Notes: generated by a model from the sequence alone, not told the origin. Shown: positions 49,101 to 60,200, counted from the stretch's first letter. The stretch is 64,000 nt of DNA from Chaetorhynchus papuensis (GCA_013396525.1 VWYX01001137.1:124001-188000), one strand, 5' to 3'. A program made the numbers and translations.

Positions 49101-52100
49101 TCAGGTGCCTGACATCTGTGATTTTTGAACACTAATCATTACAACAGAAATTGCAACACACCTGCTTTCCTGCTTGCTGGTCAGCTGCCATTTGTTTTTC
49201 CCTAAACTCTCTCTTTGTGTACCTATCTGGGCTTGCTGCATGGCACACAGCTCAGCCAGGGGCACAGCTCTGACATCAGGACACCCCTGTTTTAGTCAGG
49301 TGTGGTACTTTGGAGAATGGGCAGAAAGCATTTAGAAGGAAAGATAGGGCAGCTGTTTGGAAAGTGTGGGAAGATAAGTGATGAGAGCTGTTTCTAGGGA
49401 TGGAAGCAAAAGGAGAAGCTCAGGTGATGGAGCAGGAGTTACCCCAGCAGAAACTGGTATGAAAGAAGAAGTTGAAGCCAGTAAATTGTTCTGCAGTGGC
49501 TGTAGTAGGGAGAATTGACCTTAGGCTGACATGATACACAAGCAAACATCAAATTATCACATCTGGTCACCTGTGGCTAGCTGAGAGCATCAGGCAGGTT
49601 TCTTTAGTCAGCGTCTGCATTAACTAGGCCCACCTACTGCTTTGCTGCTAATATATTTATGTGACTTAGGACATAGGCTTAAAAAGTGTGAAGTCCAAGC
49701 TCAGTTCTGAATCCTTGTGGGACTGAAAGTCAGGCTTTGGTAGGGTCTGTTTTCTGCTTGTTCCGATGGGGATGAGGGGAGGGGGAGTGTATTAGCTTTC
49801 AGAGAAACATCTGATGAAAAATTCTGTTCTGCTGTGTTTTGGGGCAGTATTTAATTGGTAAATTAGGGAATGGGTGTTAGGTGGAGTGTGGAGGAGGTGA
49901 CTTTTGCATGGAAGTGATCTGTTCTGAAAGAGAAGCTAAGCTATTCTTCCTCTTTTGTTTTCTTCCAGCTGTCTGCAGTTGACATGCTTGGGTCACGTGT
50001 ACTTTGTTGTAATAATATTTTGCTAAGGGCGTCTTTGTAAAGTTTCATCTCTATAACAGGCAGGTTTGGGGTTTTTTTAAGATCTACATTTGCATTTCAT
50101 GCTTGGTTGCTTTTGCAAAGATGCAATTAATGAAATTGAAATTAATGAAAGCTCTTGGGTTTCTTTTTCCAGGAAGTATTGCTTTTAAAAATGTTGGTTT
50201 CCCTTTCTAAGGGAGATGCAATAAGCATCATCTGTGAGGTGTATACGCTTTTATTTAAAAAAATTGTGCTGGTCACAAAGTGGGTAGTAATATAGGTGTC
50301 ACTCTGTGAAATTGGTCATCTCTGTTGATGTTCTTCCCATCTTACCACAGCTAACCTGGAGTGATATTTACATCAGCATTGAGTGTCTCTGCAATACAGT
50401 TATCACACACTGCTGAGTTGCACCTTATGCCGCTTTTATGATGTGCTTTAGGATGAGATCATTAGACTCCTTCTCATTAGTAATTTATTAAGAGTTTCAA
50501 CAAAGGAATCAAAGGACACCACATTTGGAAAAAGGAGAGGCTGAAGTCCTATTCCCGGTTCTGAGGCTAGCTTTTCACGTTTTTTGCTTCCACAGTTCTA
50601 AAATTATTTGGGAGAAGAGCAGCCAAAGGACACTGAGCTAAATAATTCTGTCTTTATGGGCTTTGTAAGTCTCTTACAAAAAAAGATTTGTATGCATCCG
50701 TTCTAGCAGCTGCTTACGAAAACAATGCAACAGTGCAGTTGAGCAACCTCCAGTGAATGACAGTGCAGAGACTACACCTAGGTATCTCAAAGGATGCTGA
50801 ACTCCTTTCTGAAAAACTAATTAAGCTTTAGAAAACATCTTGTAAAAAGTGCTGCAGAAAGCTAACAAACAAAGCGAATGCTAACTATTTCAATGTTGAC
50901 AAGGAAAAACAACACATCAAAACTGGCTTTGCCATGCAGGTAGAGAAGAGGGGATGCTGAGTTTGGGTGGAGAAGGCAGAAGTGAGTAACACGAAGAACA
51001 AGAGTCTTAGTAATTTCTGGAAAATCTCCAGGCAGTGCCTGACATTGCGGGAAGCGGCTGCAGTCCAGATCTGTGGGCAGTTTTGGAGTGGCATGCTGTG
51101 CACCTAAGCAGGATCGTGGCTGTGGTTTCCCTCGGGATATGTGTTCCTCACCAGCCATGCTCCAGCTCCCAGAGCCCCTCCACTGGCTGAGCTAGTGCTA
51201 CCACCTCCCAGTCAAGAAACGCGATACTGTGCTCTGTGACAGACAGGGGAACTGGGCAGGATATGAGAGGCCTCTGTGGAGCGTATCTGTGGGCAGGAAG
51301 GGAAGGATGTGAACCTTTCCTTTCTCCTTATGAGTCAAAAGATATCCTTCCAGGAGGGCTGTGATGCTAGCTGTGTTTAGATTTCTTTTCCTTATATGAT
51401 TTGTCATAGCCACTGTATTTTAAATGAAGCCTGCCAAGCTTAGCAGTACTTCTGCATCTACTGAGTGTGGTGCTAACCCAAAAAATTAAGACTGCTGGAA
51501 TGATTTCGCTGGCTGTAGGTCTCTCCCACCTTCTAATTTTTTAATCTAGTGGAATGATAGATTGGGTGTAATGTGTTGAGTTCAGACTTTGATCAGAATA
51601 AAGCAACTGTTGTTCCTAATTGCTTTCTACTATCAAACAAACCTAACTCCATCTGGTTTGTGCTGGGCGTATTAGTGTGCCGCTCTTGCTGGGATGTGAT
51701 ACTCTAGTCATGAGGCTGGCAGTAAGACTGGGAGCTGACAGCTATGTCTCTAAAAGAATAAATAATGATTTCTGACTGTACAACATACAGTATATGATCT
51801 AAATACCGTCCATTTTAAAGACATTGGATAAGTAGTGTCTGTATTACTTCTAAAATCAAGAATATTTTCTGTAGTTGTCTAACTGGCAGAGGGTGCTGAA
51901 ACATGATCCTTTTGGAATATACAGAAATCTGATGTGCAAATGGATGGATCGGGGATGCATGATGGACCTTGTACTCTCTCCTAGTTTACACATGTACATT
52001 CTAGGAGAGCCTGGGACAGTGACAGCCTGTTTGTCACATCAATTGATGGGTCAGGTATGTGTATTCCCATTCTATCCCACAGCAGAAAGCACCTTCTGGA

Positions 52101-55100
52101 GCAGCCGCTGGCATGTGTGCTTTCTGTTGTAGAGCAGTTGCTGGCCCCTTGGCTGATCCCTACTCTGAAGGACCATGCTATCAGAAATAATACTCCTTAA
52201 ACAGTTATTAAGGAAAATAATTCAAAAATTAAGTCTGGGGGAGAAGTGAAAGAAATCACATTTTAGAAGGACTTTGAAAAAAAATTTAGCAAGGACAATA
52301 AGATAAAATTCAAGATGGATCTTGGTAAGTTGATGGGATGGAACCTGCAACCACTAAGAGTTGCATGGCTAAACAAAGGCTGTGATGTGAAACTTTGTAT
52401 TTTTCAATTTGATGACCTCCACCAAGGGAGAAGAGGGAGAGAACTGAAAGGAGATGCAATCACTGCTAATAGTGTGTTCCATCGTAATGTGCTTGTGTTA
52501 GGAGTTTCAGGGCTTTGGTGGGTCACCTGCCGGAGCTAGCTGGAGTTTTTATTTCTCCCTTTCCCTGCAGCCTCTCTACGTACAATGGCTTGCTTATTTA
52601 TTTCTCTGAGGCTTTGATGTTCTGAGTTGGTCTTGATATACTGGGCAGGGTGTTAGTGATGTTGAGAAACCTCATGTGTTTTTGTTCATGCACGCGGAGT
52701 TAATTGCCAGGTCTCTGAGCAGGAAGCCATTTCCCTCGGGTCATCTATCGGGAACCCATGAAGTTTGGTGTCCATTTACTCTGTGAAGCATGATCCCCTT
52801 TCTAAGGCAACCTGATATCATCCTCTTGCATATAGTTTAAAATTGATATCAATATGCGCAAGGTTGTTTATGGTATAGATTTCCTGGATTAAATGCCTTT
52901 GATGTGGGTGACAACAGTTGTGATAGTCTGGTTATGATAGTGCATGTTGGCTTTTCCAGTTTATTTTGACGCATATTTCAATTTTTCACTATTATATGCT
53001 TTGTTGAAACCCTTGTGTCACTTTCATGTGACTTTGTGGTGAGATGGCACACACGGCTTTGGAACAGAAAAATTGTCATCTTTTGCCATAATGACTCAGA
53101 GGTTTGTGTTTGAGGTTCATGCTTCTCACAAAGAAAGAGTTTGTCCTAGTGAAGGCCATCTCCCTAAATCCACAGTAAAGAAAGGAGGAAGATGAGCTTC
53201 TCTATGGCCACCTTAATCTGGAGCTAGGATCCTGCTCTGAGTATTCCTCTGGAAGAAAGTCCATCTCTCTTGAATACAGACAAGTGCTCTCCTAGTTGGT
53301 TACTCCTGCCTGGCTTGTGTATGTGGGGAACTCTTATTAACTTTACACCTGTGTGTAGCTGGTGGTGTGATAGGAAGATGTGCACAGTGCATCTGCCATT
53401 ACCCGGCAAGAGTAGGTTGACCACATGTGTCAATTGCTTCCATCTCCTCTTCAGAGATTTGCAGAACAACCACGGGGAGCTTTGTAGCCACGCTGCAACA
53501 CACTGGCAATCGTATCAGGATTGCTGTCCTGCTGCCTAGTGCTGCCCTGAAGGTGCACAATGACTGTTTTCCAAGATTTCTGCATGTTTCACACCTGGTC
53601 AGAGCTCCTGTGAAATGTCACAAAAATCTCAGAAAATTGACCAGATTTATTTCTTCCAGTAGCTGTAGAGAGGTCCAGTACAAGATGCTTTTAGAGAGCA
53701 GTCTTCTGTAGATGCTTGAGTTGTTGTCTAGGCAACTACAGATAAAACTGCAAACAAAAACTGTGTTCTAACATGCCAAATTTCAAATAATTTGTAATTT
53801 TTTAGTAGCAGTTGTAACACAAACCAAATACTGCACTCATAGCTGGGTTTCAAAACTCTTGAAAGATCGGAGTTTCTGCTTGTTCTAAAACTCCCATACT
53901 TTTGTTGCAGCTGGTTTTTGTAAAATACTCCTGGGATTTGCAAGACATTGGCTTCATTAAAATAGAGGAACCCTGTCCTATCTAGAAGGAGAGGGTGGCT
54001 CTACTTGAGGGAAGAGTAGGGAATTATTTTAGCATGTCATATTCATTGCATGTCTTGTGAAAATGGCATGTTGTGAATGTCTGAAAATGCATAAATGCTA
54101 TAGTTGCAAGACCACAGAAGGTGGTAGCTATTGTAAACTGCCGTGGATTTGTTTTGATTCTCTCATGTCCATTTGGTTTTTAAAGCAACTGCTTTTGGAG
54201 TCATGTGATTTTGCAAGGTCTTTCTTTCCTTATCTCACTTTCTTGAAATCAAAGGCTCTGTGTCTCAGATAAATTAAAGTCAACTGGCCGAGGGGAAGAC
54301 TGCCCCAGCCATGCATCGTGCTCCTCTGATGAAAGCTGCTGCTTCCACAAAAGGGATGACATAATGGCTCAGGAAGCAACTCTGGGACCACCACAATTTA
54401 TAGTCTAGTGTCTGTTACCTGTACTGCAAGGCTGAGAAGTGTGGCTATTCAGGACCCACGATTCTGTAAGGGGTGTAGTAATCATTGCACAGAAGCAATG
54501 ACCTCGGCTGGCAGGGAGGGGCCAGGCAAGTGGGAGTAGTGCCCCTTGCACCTGTTTGATCTTAATCGGTTGCCGCCCAAGAAACAACAGTGAGGGGGTT
54601 TAGGCTTTGTGCTGTAGAGTTGTTGGTTTGGTTTTTTTTTTTCTTAATATGCCTCCATCTGTAAAAAAGACAAAGTACAGAAGATAGTGTGTATGAGAAG
54701 CCTAGAATACTTAAATCCTGAGATCAAGTGTGTCTTGTTCAGATATTTCAAAGTAGATTGACATTACTACTGTAAGTGGTTCAACGTGAATTTCAGAGGG
54801 TCAGTCAGTAAATTACCCCTGACTAATTAAACCAGTTTTGAGTTATGCAAGCCATCTTAGAGTACTGAGAGACTTCAGACACGCCTTTAGTCTCGTACTT
54901 CATAGACTTATAGTCGTGTACAATTTAAAGGTCAATTAGAAGAGATTTTATACCTGATTTGGGCATGCCATTATTTCTCATTACTAGTCAATAAGATGCA
55001 TTACACAGGGTGTATCCTACATGTGCATCCTAAAGGAGGGTCAGTAAAATTGTGCATATTTTTACATCATCAGTGGTTTCTCTACCACTTTCTCTCAGCA

Positions 55101-56209
55101 TAATTCTCGTTTAGTTTTTCTGCCTTTGCTTCCTACCTCCTTTTTTCTGTTCAGTGTGTGCTGTTGATGACTCCAGCAAAAGCTGCAGTAACACAGTGCT
55201 TAGAAAAGTCTTGTCCCTTTTTTTGTGTAGTAGTTGATGAGAAAGGAAGTGTTTCGACCAGTTTTTTTCTCCAGCGCTAGTCTACAAAGTAAAATACACA
55301 ATCTTAGCTTTGAGGACAGAAAAAGAGCATTGCTGAGAACACTGAGAGAAGATGAGTGCAATAACCTCACTTTTCCTTTATTCCTTCTCCAGATACTATT
55401 TTTAGCCCTGACAGCAAATGGTATCATTTGTTGCTCCAGCTCTCCCAGAGCACTGGTGCTGTGCCCTCAGTGTGAGCCTTGTCAGCTGTAGGGCTGACGA
55501 GTGGGCTGAGGGGAGCCTGGTGCCAGGAGACCCCAGGGCTGAACAGAGAGCCTGGAGGGGAGCACAGGTTCTAGGGCACGCTCTGAGTTGTGTTTGGGTG
55601 GTGCAGGGCATGTAACATACAGGCTGGCAGCAAGCAGGGCTGGAGGGATGTTGGAGGATCTACTGACTGCTCAACTGTGTGAGGTCTCAGAATGCTTGGC
55701 CAGTGTGTGACAGCTGCATGTCCATTAAATACATCACCTTCCCCACCACCCCGTGCAGACAGGTGCTGCCAATAAATGGCAGCTTGAAACAGTAGCTTTT
55801 CAAGAAGCATCTAAACATTTCAAAGTTTAGGATTGAGCACTAAGAGTAAAGGATTTCCTTGCTGCTGGTCAGAGCAGAAGTTTGGAGTGAGGTGTGAGGT
55901 GGTGGATAGGCCTTCGGGTTATTCTTCTGCTGACTTCTGCCACTCCTTCCATCCATGGGCAGTGGGGTTTGGCCACTGTTACTTAATGTGCCTTCCCCAA
56001 GAATTCTGTGTGCATGTATGGGCACTTAGCCGTTTCCCAGGTAGAATGCTGGAGCATCTCTGCTGCTGTCCGTAGTTAGTAGTTATTTAATTTGATTATA
56101 ATGGAGATTGGGGGTGGTACCAGGTGTAGCACAAGGCACAGACTAGGAGAGGCAGCGTTCCCACAGTCCCTCCCCAAGGACGATAGGTGACAGAGCACCT
56201 CTCTTCGGG
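46176..56209. other. Non-coding stretch upstream of the CpG island
   Basis: No exon or RNA gene can be supported in these 10 kb. It holds an AT-rich tract (about 46995-47035), a T13 run (48262-48274), an octamer ATGCAAAT at 48959-48966 inside an AT-rich, CNE-like segment (about 48840-49170), and scattered chance frames. The right end, from about 55400, is somewhat GC-richer as the CpG island is approached. It is probably the 5' flank of the gene that starts at 56763. Confidence 0.6.
48959..48966 (+). promoter_or_regulatory. POU octamer-like site
   Basis: An exact ATGCAAAT octamer lies in GGAAATGCAAATTCC, within a segment (about 48840-49170) containing TAAT and ATTA cores and few repeats. POU-family factors bind this octamer. 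One exact 8-mer is weak evidence, so this is a hint at an enhancer only. Confidence 0.2.
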
Positions 56210-56598
56210 AGAATGATGCGGTCCGGTACCCCAACTCTAAACCTGAAGTAACAGGGTGCCCCTTCCCCTGCCGCCGTGTAACGCGTGCGGCTGACACCTC
56301 TTCCAGAGGCTTTCCCCGGTGTTAACAAAGCGCTGTTGACTTGGCCGCCGGAGGTCCCAGCCGCCAGGCGAGGCACCGGCACGGTGGGGGGGAACGGGGA
56401 CAGCAGCCACAAGCGCTACGCCAGCGACCACGCGTGTCCCGACGCCGGCTCCCGACTTTCGGGGTGCGTGAAGCCGCCGGGGCGGCGCTGGGGCCCTTTG
56501 TTGCCGCCCTGGGGCGGCCACATGCGCCGGGCGAGCCTACGGGCGGGCGGGGAAGGAGGGGCTTTGGGCCGCGGCGGGGCCGCTGGCCGCCCTGTCAC

Positions 56599-56738
56599 NN
56601 NNNNNNNNNNNNNNNNNNNNNNNNNNNNNNNNNNNNNNNNNNNNNNNNNNNNNNNNNNNNNNNNNNNNNNNNNNNNNNNNNNNNNNNNNNNNNNNNNNNN
56701 NNNNNNNNNNNNNNNNNNNNNNNNNNNNNNNNNNNNNN
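56599..56738. other. Assembly gap (140 N)
   Basis: A run of 140 undetermined bases lies inside the most GC-rich part of the CpG island. Short gaps at this kind of position are usually sequencing dropouts in GC-rich DNA. The true missing length is unknown. Any reading frame that crosses the gap is an artefact. Confidence 1.
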
Positions 56739-56762
56739 TTGATCCGACGGCCGGGCCGGGGC

Positions 56763-56858
56763 ATGGAGGGGGAGCGGGCGGATGGCCCCGCCGCCCCGGC
56801 GGAGAGCGGCACGTCGGAGGTGTTCGCCCAGCTGTGGGAGGACGTGATGGGCATCCTG
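56763..56858 (+). CDS. First coding exon of an unidentified gene (N-terminus)
   Basis: The ATG at 56763 has G at -3 and G at +4, a strong initiation context. It opens a 32-codon segment that ends exactly at a splice donor, CTG-GTGAGT (GT at 56859-56860), so the intron is phase 0. The encoded N-terminus is acidic and alanine/proline rich (M-E-G-E-R-A-D-G-P-A-A-P), then ends in SEVFAQLWEDVMGIL, which would form an amphipathic helix. The frame stays open upstream into the gap, so an earlier ATG and a longer N-terminus are possible. The position inside a CpG island and the consensus donor are what make it credible. I do not recognise the family. The F-x-x-L-W-x-x-V spacing recalls the acidic activation motif of p53-family proteins, but this is a short motif and not an identification. 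Later exons must lie downstream, probably beyond this window. Confidence 0.6.
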
Positions 56859-58289
56859 GTGAGTGCGGTGGGGACGGGGTCCGGGAGCGGGGCGGCCGCG
56901 GGGGCAGCCTGCCGCGGAACGGGTGTTTGGGGTGGGGTGGGGGGATGGAGATGCTGCGGAGCGCTCGCCGGGTCTTCCCGGCACCTTGCTGCGGAGTTTG
57001 CCCGAGTTGGAGCGTGCCCACCCTGTGCGGGCGCGTACGTCCCAGCAAAACTAACTTCACGGGCAAAGCCAAGGGTTGTGTCGGTGACCGCCTTCATCGC
57101 GGTTCTGGAGTAGAGCTCTCTGGGCTGTCGTGGTGGAAGGGGCGGAAGGGCCGCGCCGAGCACCGCCAAGGAGCGGGTCCGGGCAGGGGCTGCCCGCTGG
57201 CGAGGACGCACCCGGGAGCGCCGGTTCAGCCGGATCAATGGGCGCATTGTCCCCGTGTTGTCCCGGCGTGCCGCCGATTCAGGGCAGTTTGGGCTGGAGG
57301 CGGTGTCGCTGCAGCCTTTGCATCCCACGCACGTGTTTCGGGGTGAAGCCCCGCGCGTGGGGGGCGCTGCCCCGGCGCCCCCGGGCACGGCCGCCCGTCC
57401 CGCAGCGCTCCCGGGACCCCGCGGCACTCCCAGGCGCCGGCTTTGGAGCCCTTACTCTGCCGGTAGCTTTTCGGAGACGAGTTGCTCGGTTACGGCCCAT
57501 GGAGTTTCTGCGCCGGTGATCTTCTGAGGAGGGACTAATCCTCGTAATTCACTGGTTACAGACAAAAGAGATGGCCCCAGTAACGAGGACTCAAGGAATT
57601 ACGTTTAATGGGTACGTAGCGTACCGACAGGACAGACTGGATGGCAAACAGTAAAATACAGGAAGAGTCAATCCTTTATTTCTACTTGCAGTGAGAGAAT
57701 AATATTTACTTTAGGTGCAAGATGATAATTACCGCAGAGGACTGCCACTCAGCAGAAAAACAAATACTAACGTTATATATGTACTGGAGCTGGCAGAGTT
57801 CCAGTGATACAGGAATGTGGTAATCAACAGTGGAGTGCCTGTTTATTCATTTTAAACGTAAATGAATAGGCTTGATGCGTGTTAGTTTTTGTTGTTAACA
57901 TTTAACCAGCAGACATTCACGAATATTATGAAAAATACTTTTTTGAAAACTGCCATGGAACATAATTAATGATAAACCCATAGGATCTAATTCAGAAGAA
58001 ATGTTATAGAATTGAACAGAGAATTTAATTAGCATTTTATGCTACTTTTTTTTTACCACATGGAATTTACTGTTAATATTCAAAATAAGGTTAAAAAACC
58101 TGTCTCATTCCTTTTCTTCATAGAAATTCTCCCTTGACATGACGTTCAGTTTAATAGAACCCAACTGCGTACACTTTTTCACTGTTAATGATTTTAATCT
58201 AAGAATGCAAGCAGAGTCAGTTCTGCCAGTTTATAAGGAGCACACAGTTGGTACTTTATGAACAGTCTCTTTCTCTCTTTTTCTGGCAG
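56859..58289 (+). other. Start of the presumed first intron
   Basis: The intron starts with GTGAGTGCGG and stays GC- and CpG-rich until about 57520, then drops to AT-rich DNA. The frame remains open past the donor to 57113, as high GC allows, so intron retention would extend the protein by 85 residues. A guanine-run cluster at 56921-56944 lies 63 bases after the exon. From 57520 to 58289 I see no other feature. Confidence 0.5.
56921..56944 (+). other. G-quadruplex motif in 5' end of intron 1
   Basis: Four guanine runs, GGG (56921-56923), GGGG (56929-56932), GGGG (56934-56937) and GGGGGG (56939-56944), are separated by loops of 5, 1 and 1 bases. This meets the classic four-tract, short-loop rule for a stable intramolecular quadruplex on the non-template strand, and so also in the nascent RNA. 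Quadruplexes at the 5' end of first introns are a known feature of many vertebrate genes and can affect pausing or splicing of the first intron. Confidence 0.8.
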
Positions 58290-58427
58290 GTTTCAGTACT
58301 GCATTTAGTAAAAGCAAAGTGCTATTGGATGCCTGGGAAGGAGTGTTTGAGGAGGCCAGACCAACAGCCTAGCATGCTGAAGCTCAGTGCAGAAAAAGAT
58401 CTGATTGTCACGCAACTAATAATTTGA
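58290..58427 (+). CDS. Weak candidate second, terminal exon
   Basis: A strong pyrimidine tract (CAGTCTCTTTCTCTC..TTCTGGCAG, ending 58289) is followed by an open segment. Joined to the exon at 56763 in phase 0, it continues the frame for 45 codons to a TGA at 58425-58427, giving a 77-residue protein. The added part is basic and cysteine-containing, begins V-S-V-L-H-L-V-K-A-K, and matches nothing that I know. No good splice donor is seen inside it, so it would have to be terminal or alternative. A 45-codon open run has roughly a one-in-ten chance of arising by accident, so the strong acceptor is the only real support. The true second exon may well lie farther downstream. Confidence 0.2.
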   Translation, partial: VSVLHLVKAKCYWMPGKECLRRPDQQPSMLKLSAEKDLIVTQLII

Positions 58428-59258
58428 ATAGGTTTCTTTTGGCCATACAAGCTAGTTTCCTTCCTGGGAAAACAGAGCTATTTAATTACTATTTGTCTTC
58501 TATTAAAACTATGCTAAAATCATTTGTTGTAGAGTTGGTCAGCTTTACAGAAAGGAGTCATCTTGTGACTATGAGGTTGCCGGTTTGTACCAATTGCAGT
58601 CATCACCCAGCATTATCAGCATTTCTTTACTTCAGTGTTTTGTGTTGCAACACAATTACAAATATGAAAAGATACCTTGTATTGGGTCTCCTATAAGAGA
58701 GAATACAGAAGCTCTTCTCACTGCAGGCTGACAGTTTTCTTCAGATGTAGATTTTTAAAGAGTTTCTAGTCATTGAGGCTACAAAATAAGGTCCTAATCT
58801 GAATTGAGTGCTCTGTCCTTGTTTGAAGGCAAGGAAGAAATAGTTCCAGTACCATTTTCACTGCTCATCTTTGTGGTGCGTAGAGCTTTGTCTCTTTCAA
58901 ACCTGTGCTGCAAAAGGCAAGCAGTAAACTGGACTTGTGGCTTCCAAATGGGAGTCTGTAGCTGGTTGGTTGTAGTCCATGATGCCACATCAGTGGCCTG
59001 TGTAGCTCTTTTGCATTGTCAATTATGTGAGAGTATGGGTCTTAATTTCCTGGGATCTGTAGCAGTTCATGACTCAAACTGTCTAGGGTGCACAGATGTA
59101 GACACCAGAATGATTCACTGGGGATGGATGGCTCTATGAATGAGAAAGTTGGTGTAGTGATAGGCTGGCCAGGTTGGCCCTGCAACAGCCTGAAGGCTAC
59201 CAAAGGAATGCACGAGCAGAGGGAGAGAGGCAGGAGAGAAGAGCCAAGATCCGCTCTT
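58428..59258. other. Non-coding stretch, probably intron
   Basis: About 830 bases with only chance frames (90 codons at 58424-58696, 111 codons at 58804-59139). Nothing marks an exon. It ends where the CR1 insertion begins. Confidence 0.5.
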
Positions 59259-59788
59259 GTGAGCCTCCCACCTGCAGTGCTCCATCCCACTCTGGGGTCC
59301 CCAATACAGGTAAGGACATGAACCTGTTAGAGCAAGTCCAGAGGAAGGCTGCCAAGATGGTCAGAGGGATGGAGCAGCTCTCCTGTGAAGAAAAGGCTAA
59401 GAGATTGGGATCGCTCAGCCTGGAGAAGAGAAGGCTTCAGGGTGACCTAGTTGCAGGCTTCCAGTACCAAAAAGGGAGCCTACAACAAACATGGAGAAAG
59501 ACTTTTGACAAGGGCGTGTAGCGACAGGACATGGGGGCCTTAAACTGGTAGAGGGTAGATTTAGATTAGATATTGGGAAGAAATTCTTTACTGTGAGGGT
59601 GCTTAGGCGCTGGCACAATTTGCCTGAAGTTGTGGGTGCCCCGTTCCTGTTAGTGTTCAAGGCCAGGCTGGATGAGGCTCTGAGCAAACTGTTCCAGTGA
59701 AAGGTGTCCCTGCCCGTGGCAGGTGAGGTTGGAACTAGATGGTCTTTAAGGTCGCTTCGAACAGACAGCATTCTATGATTCTGTGATC
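59259..59788 (+). mobile_element. CR1 LINE, 5'-truncated 3' end
   Basis: This is the clearest transposon in the window. It begins in the C-terminal part of CR1 ORF2, with a recognisable E-Q-V-Q-R-K-A-A-K-M piece and an S-L-E-K-R-R-L-Q-G-D-L piece near 59328-59450. The frame then breaks near a TAG at 59519-59521. The downstream part of the protein resumes in another frame, with a G-R-F-R-L-D-I-G-K-K-F-F-T piece near 59556-59595. The element ends with the CR1 3' untranslated block (GTGTCCCTGCCCGTGGCAGG, GGAACTAGATGGTCTTTAAG) and the terminal ATTCTATG, ATTCTGTG repeats. The 5' truncation is typical of this family. The frameshift and stop show that it is dead, though much less diverged than the other copies here. 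Confidence 0.95.
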
Positions 59789-59879
59789 TTGGAAGGAGAA
59801 AACTAGAATGAAATGAAGAAAGAAGGTGATCATCAAAAGTTTGTTGATTCAGTGAAAGAGAAAAATGCATTCTTAAGCC
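59789..59879. other. Short spacer between two CR1 copies
   Basis: About 90 bases of unique sequence separate the + strand CR1 from the - strand CR1 that follows. No target-site duplication is obvious. Confidence 0.5.
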
Positions 59880-60200
59880 ATGATTGTAGGATGATGCAGG
59901 GTGGGAAGAACCTCAGGTGGCATCTAACCTGTCCTCAAGCCGAAGCAGGGAGAGCTGTGAGGTCAGGTGAGGTTGCCTGGGGCTTTATCCAGTCATGTCT
60001 TGAAAACCTCCAGGGACAGAAACTGCACAATCTCTCTGTGCAGCCTGTTCCACCAATTTGCTGTCCTTAGAGTAAAAAAGATGTTTTTTTAGAAAATTGA
60101 TAAAATGCCCGATTCTGCCCTTATACTGAGAAGTTAGAGCAGCGGGGAAGAGGAGGGGAAGGTGTTGCCTTCCTCCCGCTGGACCTGCTGGAAGCCTTGT
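59880..60200 (-). mobile_element. Older CR1 LINE 3' fragment, antisense
   Basis: Read on the + strand, this is reverse-complement CR1 3' sequence: CATCTAACCTGTCCTCAAG, GAAGCAGGGAGAGCTG, GGGGCTTTATCCAGTCATGT, CTTGAAAACCTCCAGGGACA, CTGCACAATCTCTCTGTGCA, GCCTGTTCCACCAATTTGCT, GTCCTTAGAGTAAAAAAGAT. The family consensus has the same order. It is tail-to-tail with the copy at 59259-59788 and is more diverged, of a different subfamily type. The match fades after about 60180. Confidence 0.8.

Larger units (their letters stand above)
56210..57520. promoter_or_regulatory. CpG island promoter
   Basis: From about 56210 to 57520 the sequence changes abruptly to high GC with very dense CpG (CCGCCGGAGG, GCGGGCGGGG, CGGCACGTCGG and many others). 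The flanks are AT-rich and CpG-poor. The first coding exon lies inside it, so it is the likely promoter and 5' region of that gene. The assembly gap at 56599-56738 falls where the transcription start or 5' untranslated region would be, so neither can be placed. No TATA box is evident, as is usual for CpG-island promoters. The part left of the gap could also drive a divergent transcript on the - strand. Confidence 0.85.

Noticed and set aside
56285..57346. 353-codon frame on + and 218-296-codon frames on - across the CpG island
   Set aside because: They run through the 140-base N gap, which cannot stop a frame, and sit in very GC-rich DNA where stops are rare on all frames. None shows a domain.
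58424..58696. 90-codon + frame following the candidate acceptor
   Set aside because: It is in a different frame from the phase-0 continuation of exon 1, which stops at 58427, so it cannot be part of that reading.
59174..59521. 115-codon + frame
   Set aside because: Its second half is the C-terminal part of CR1 ORF2 inside the retrotransposon, not a host gene; the first part is flanking sequence read by chance.
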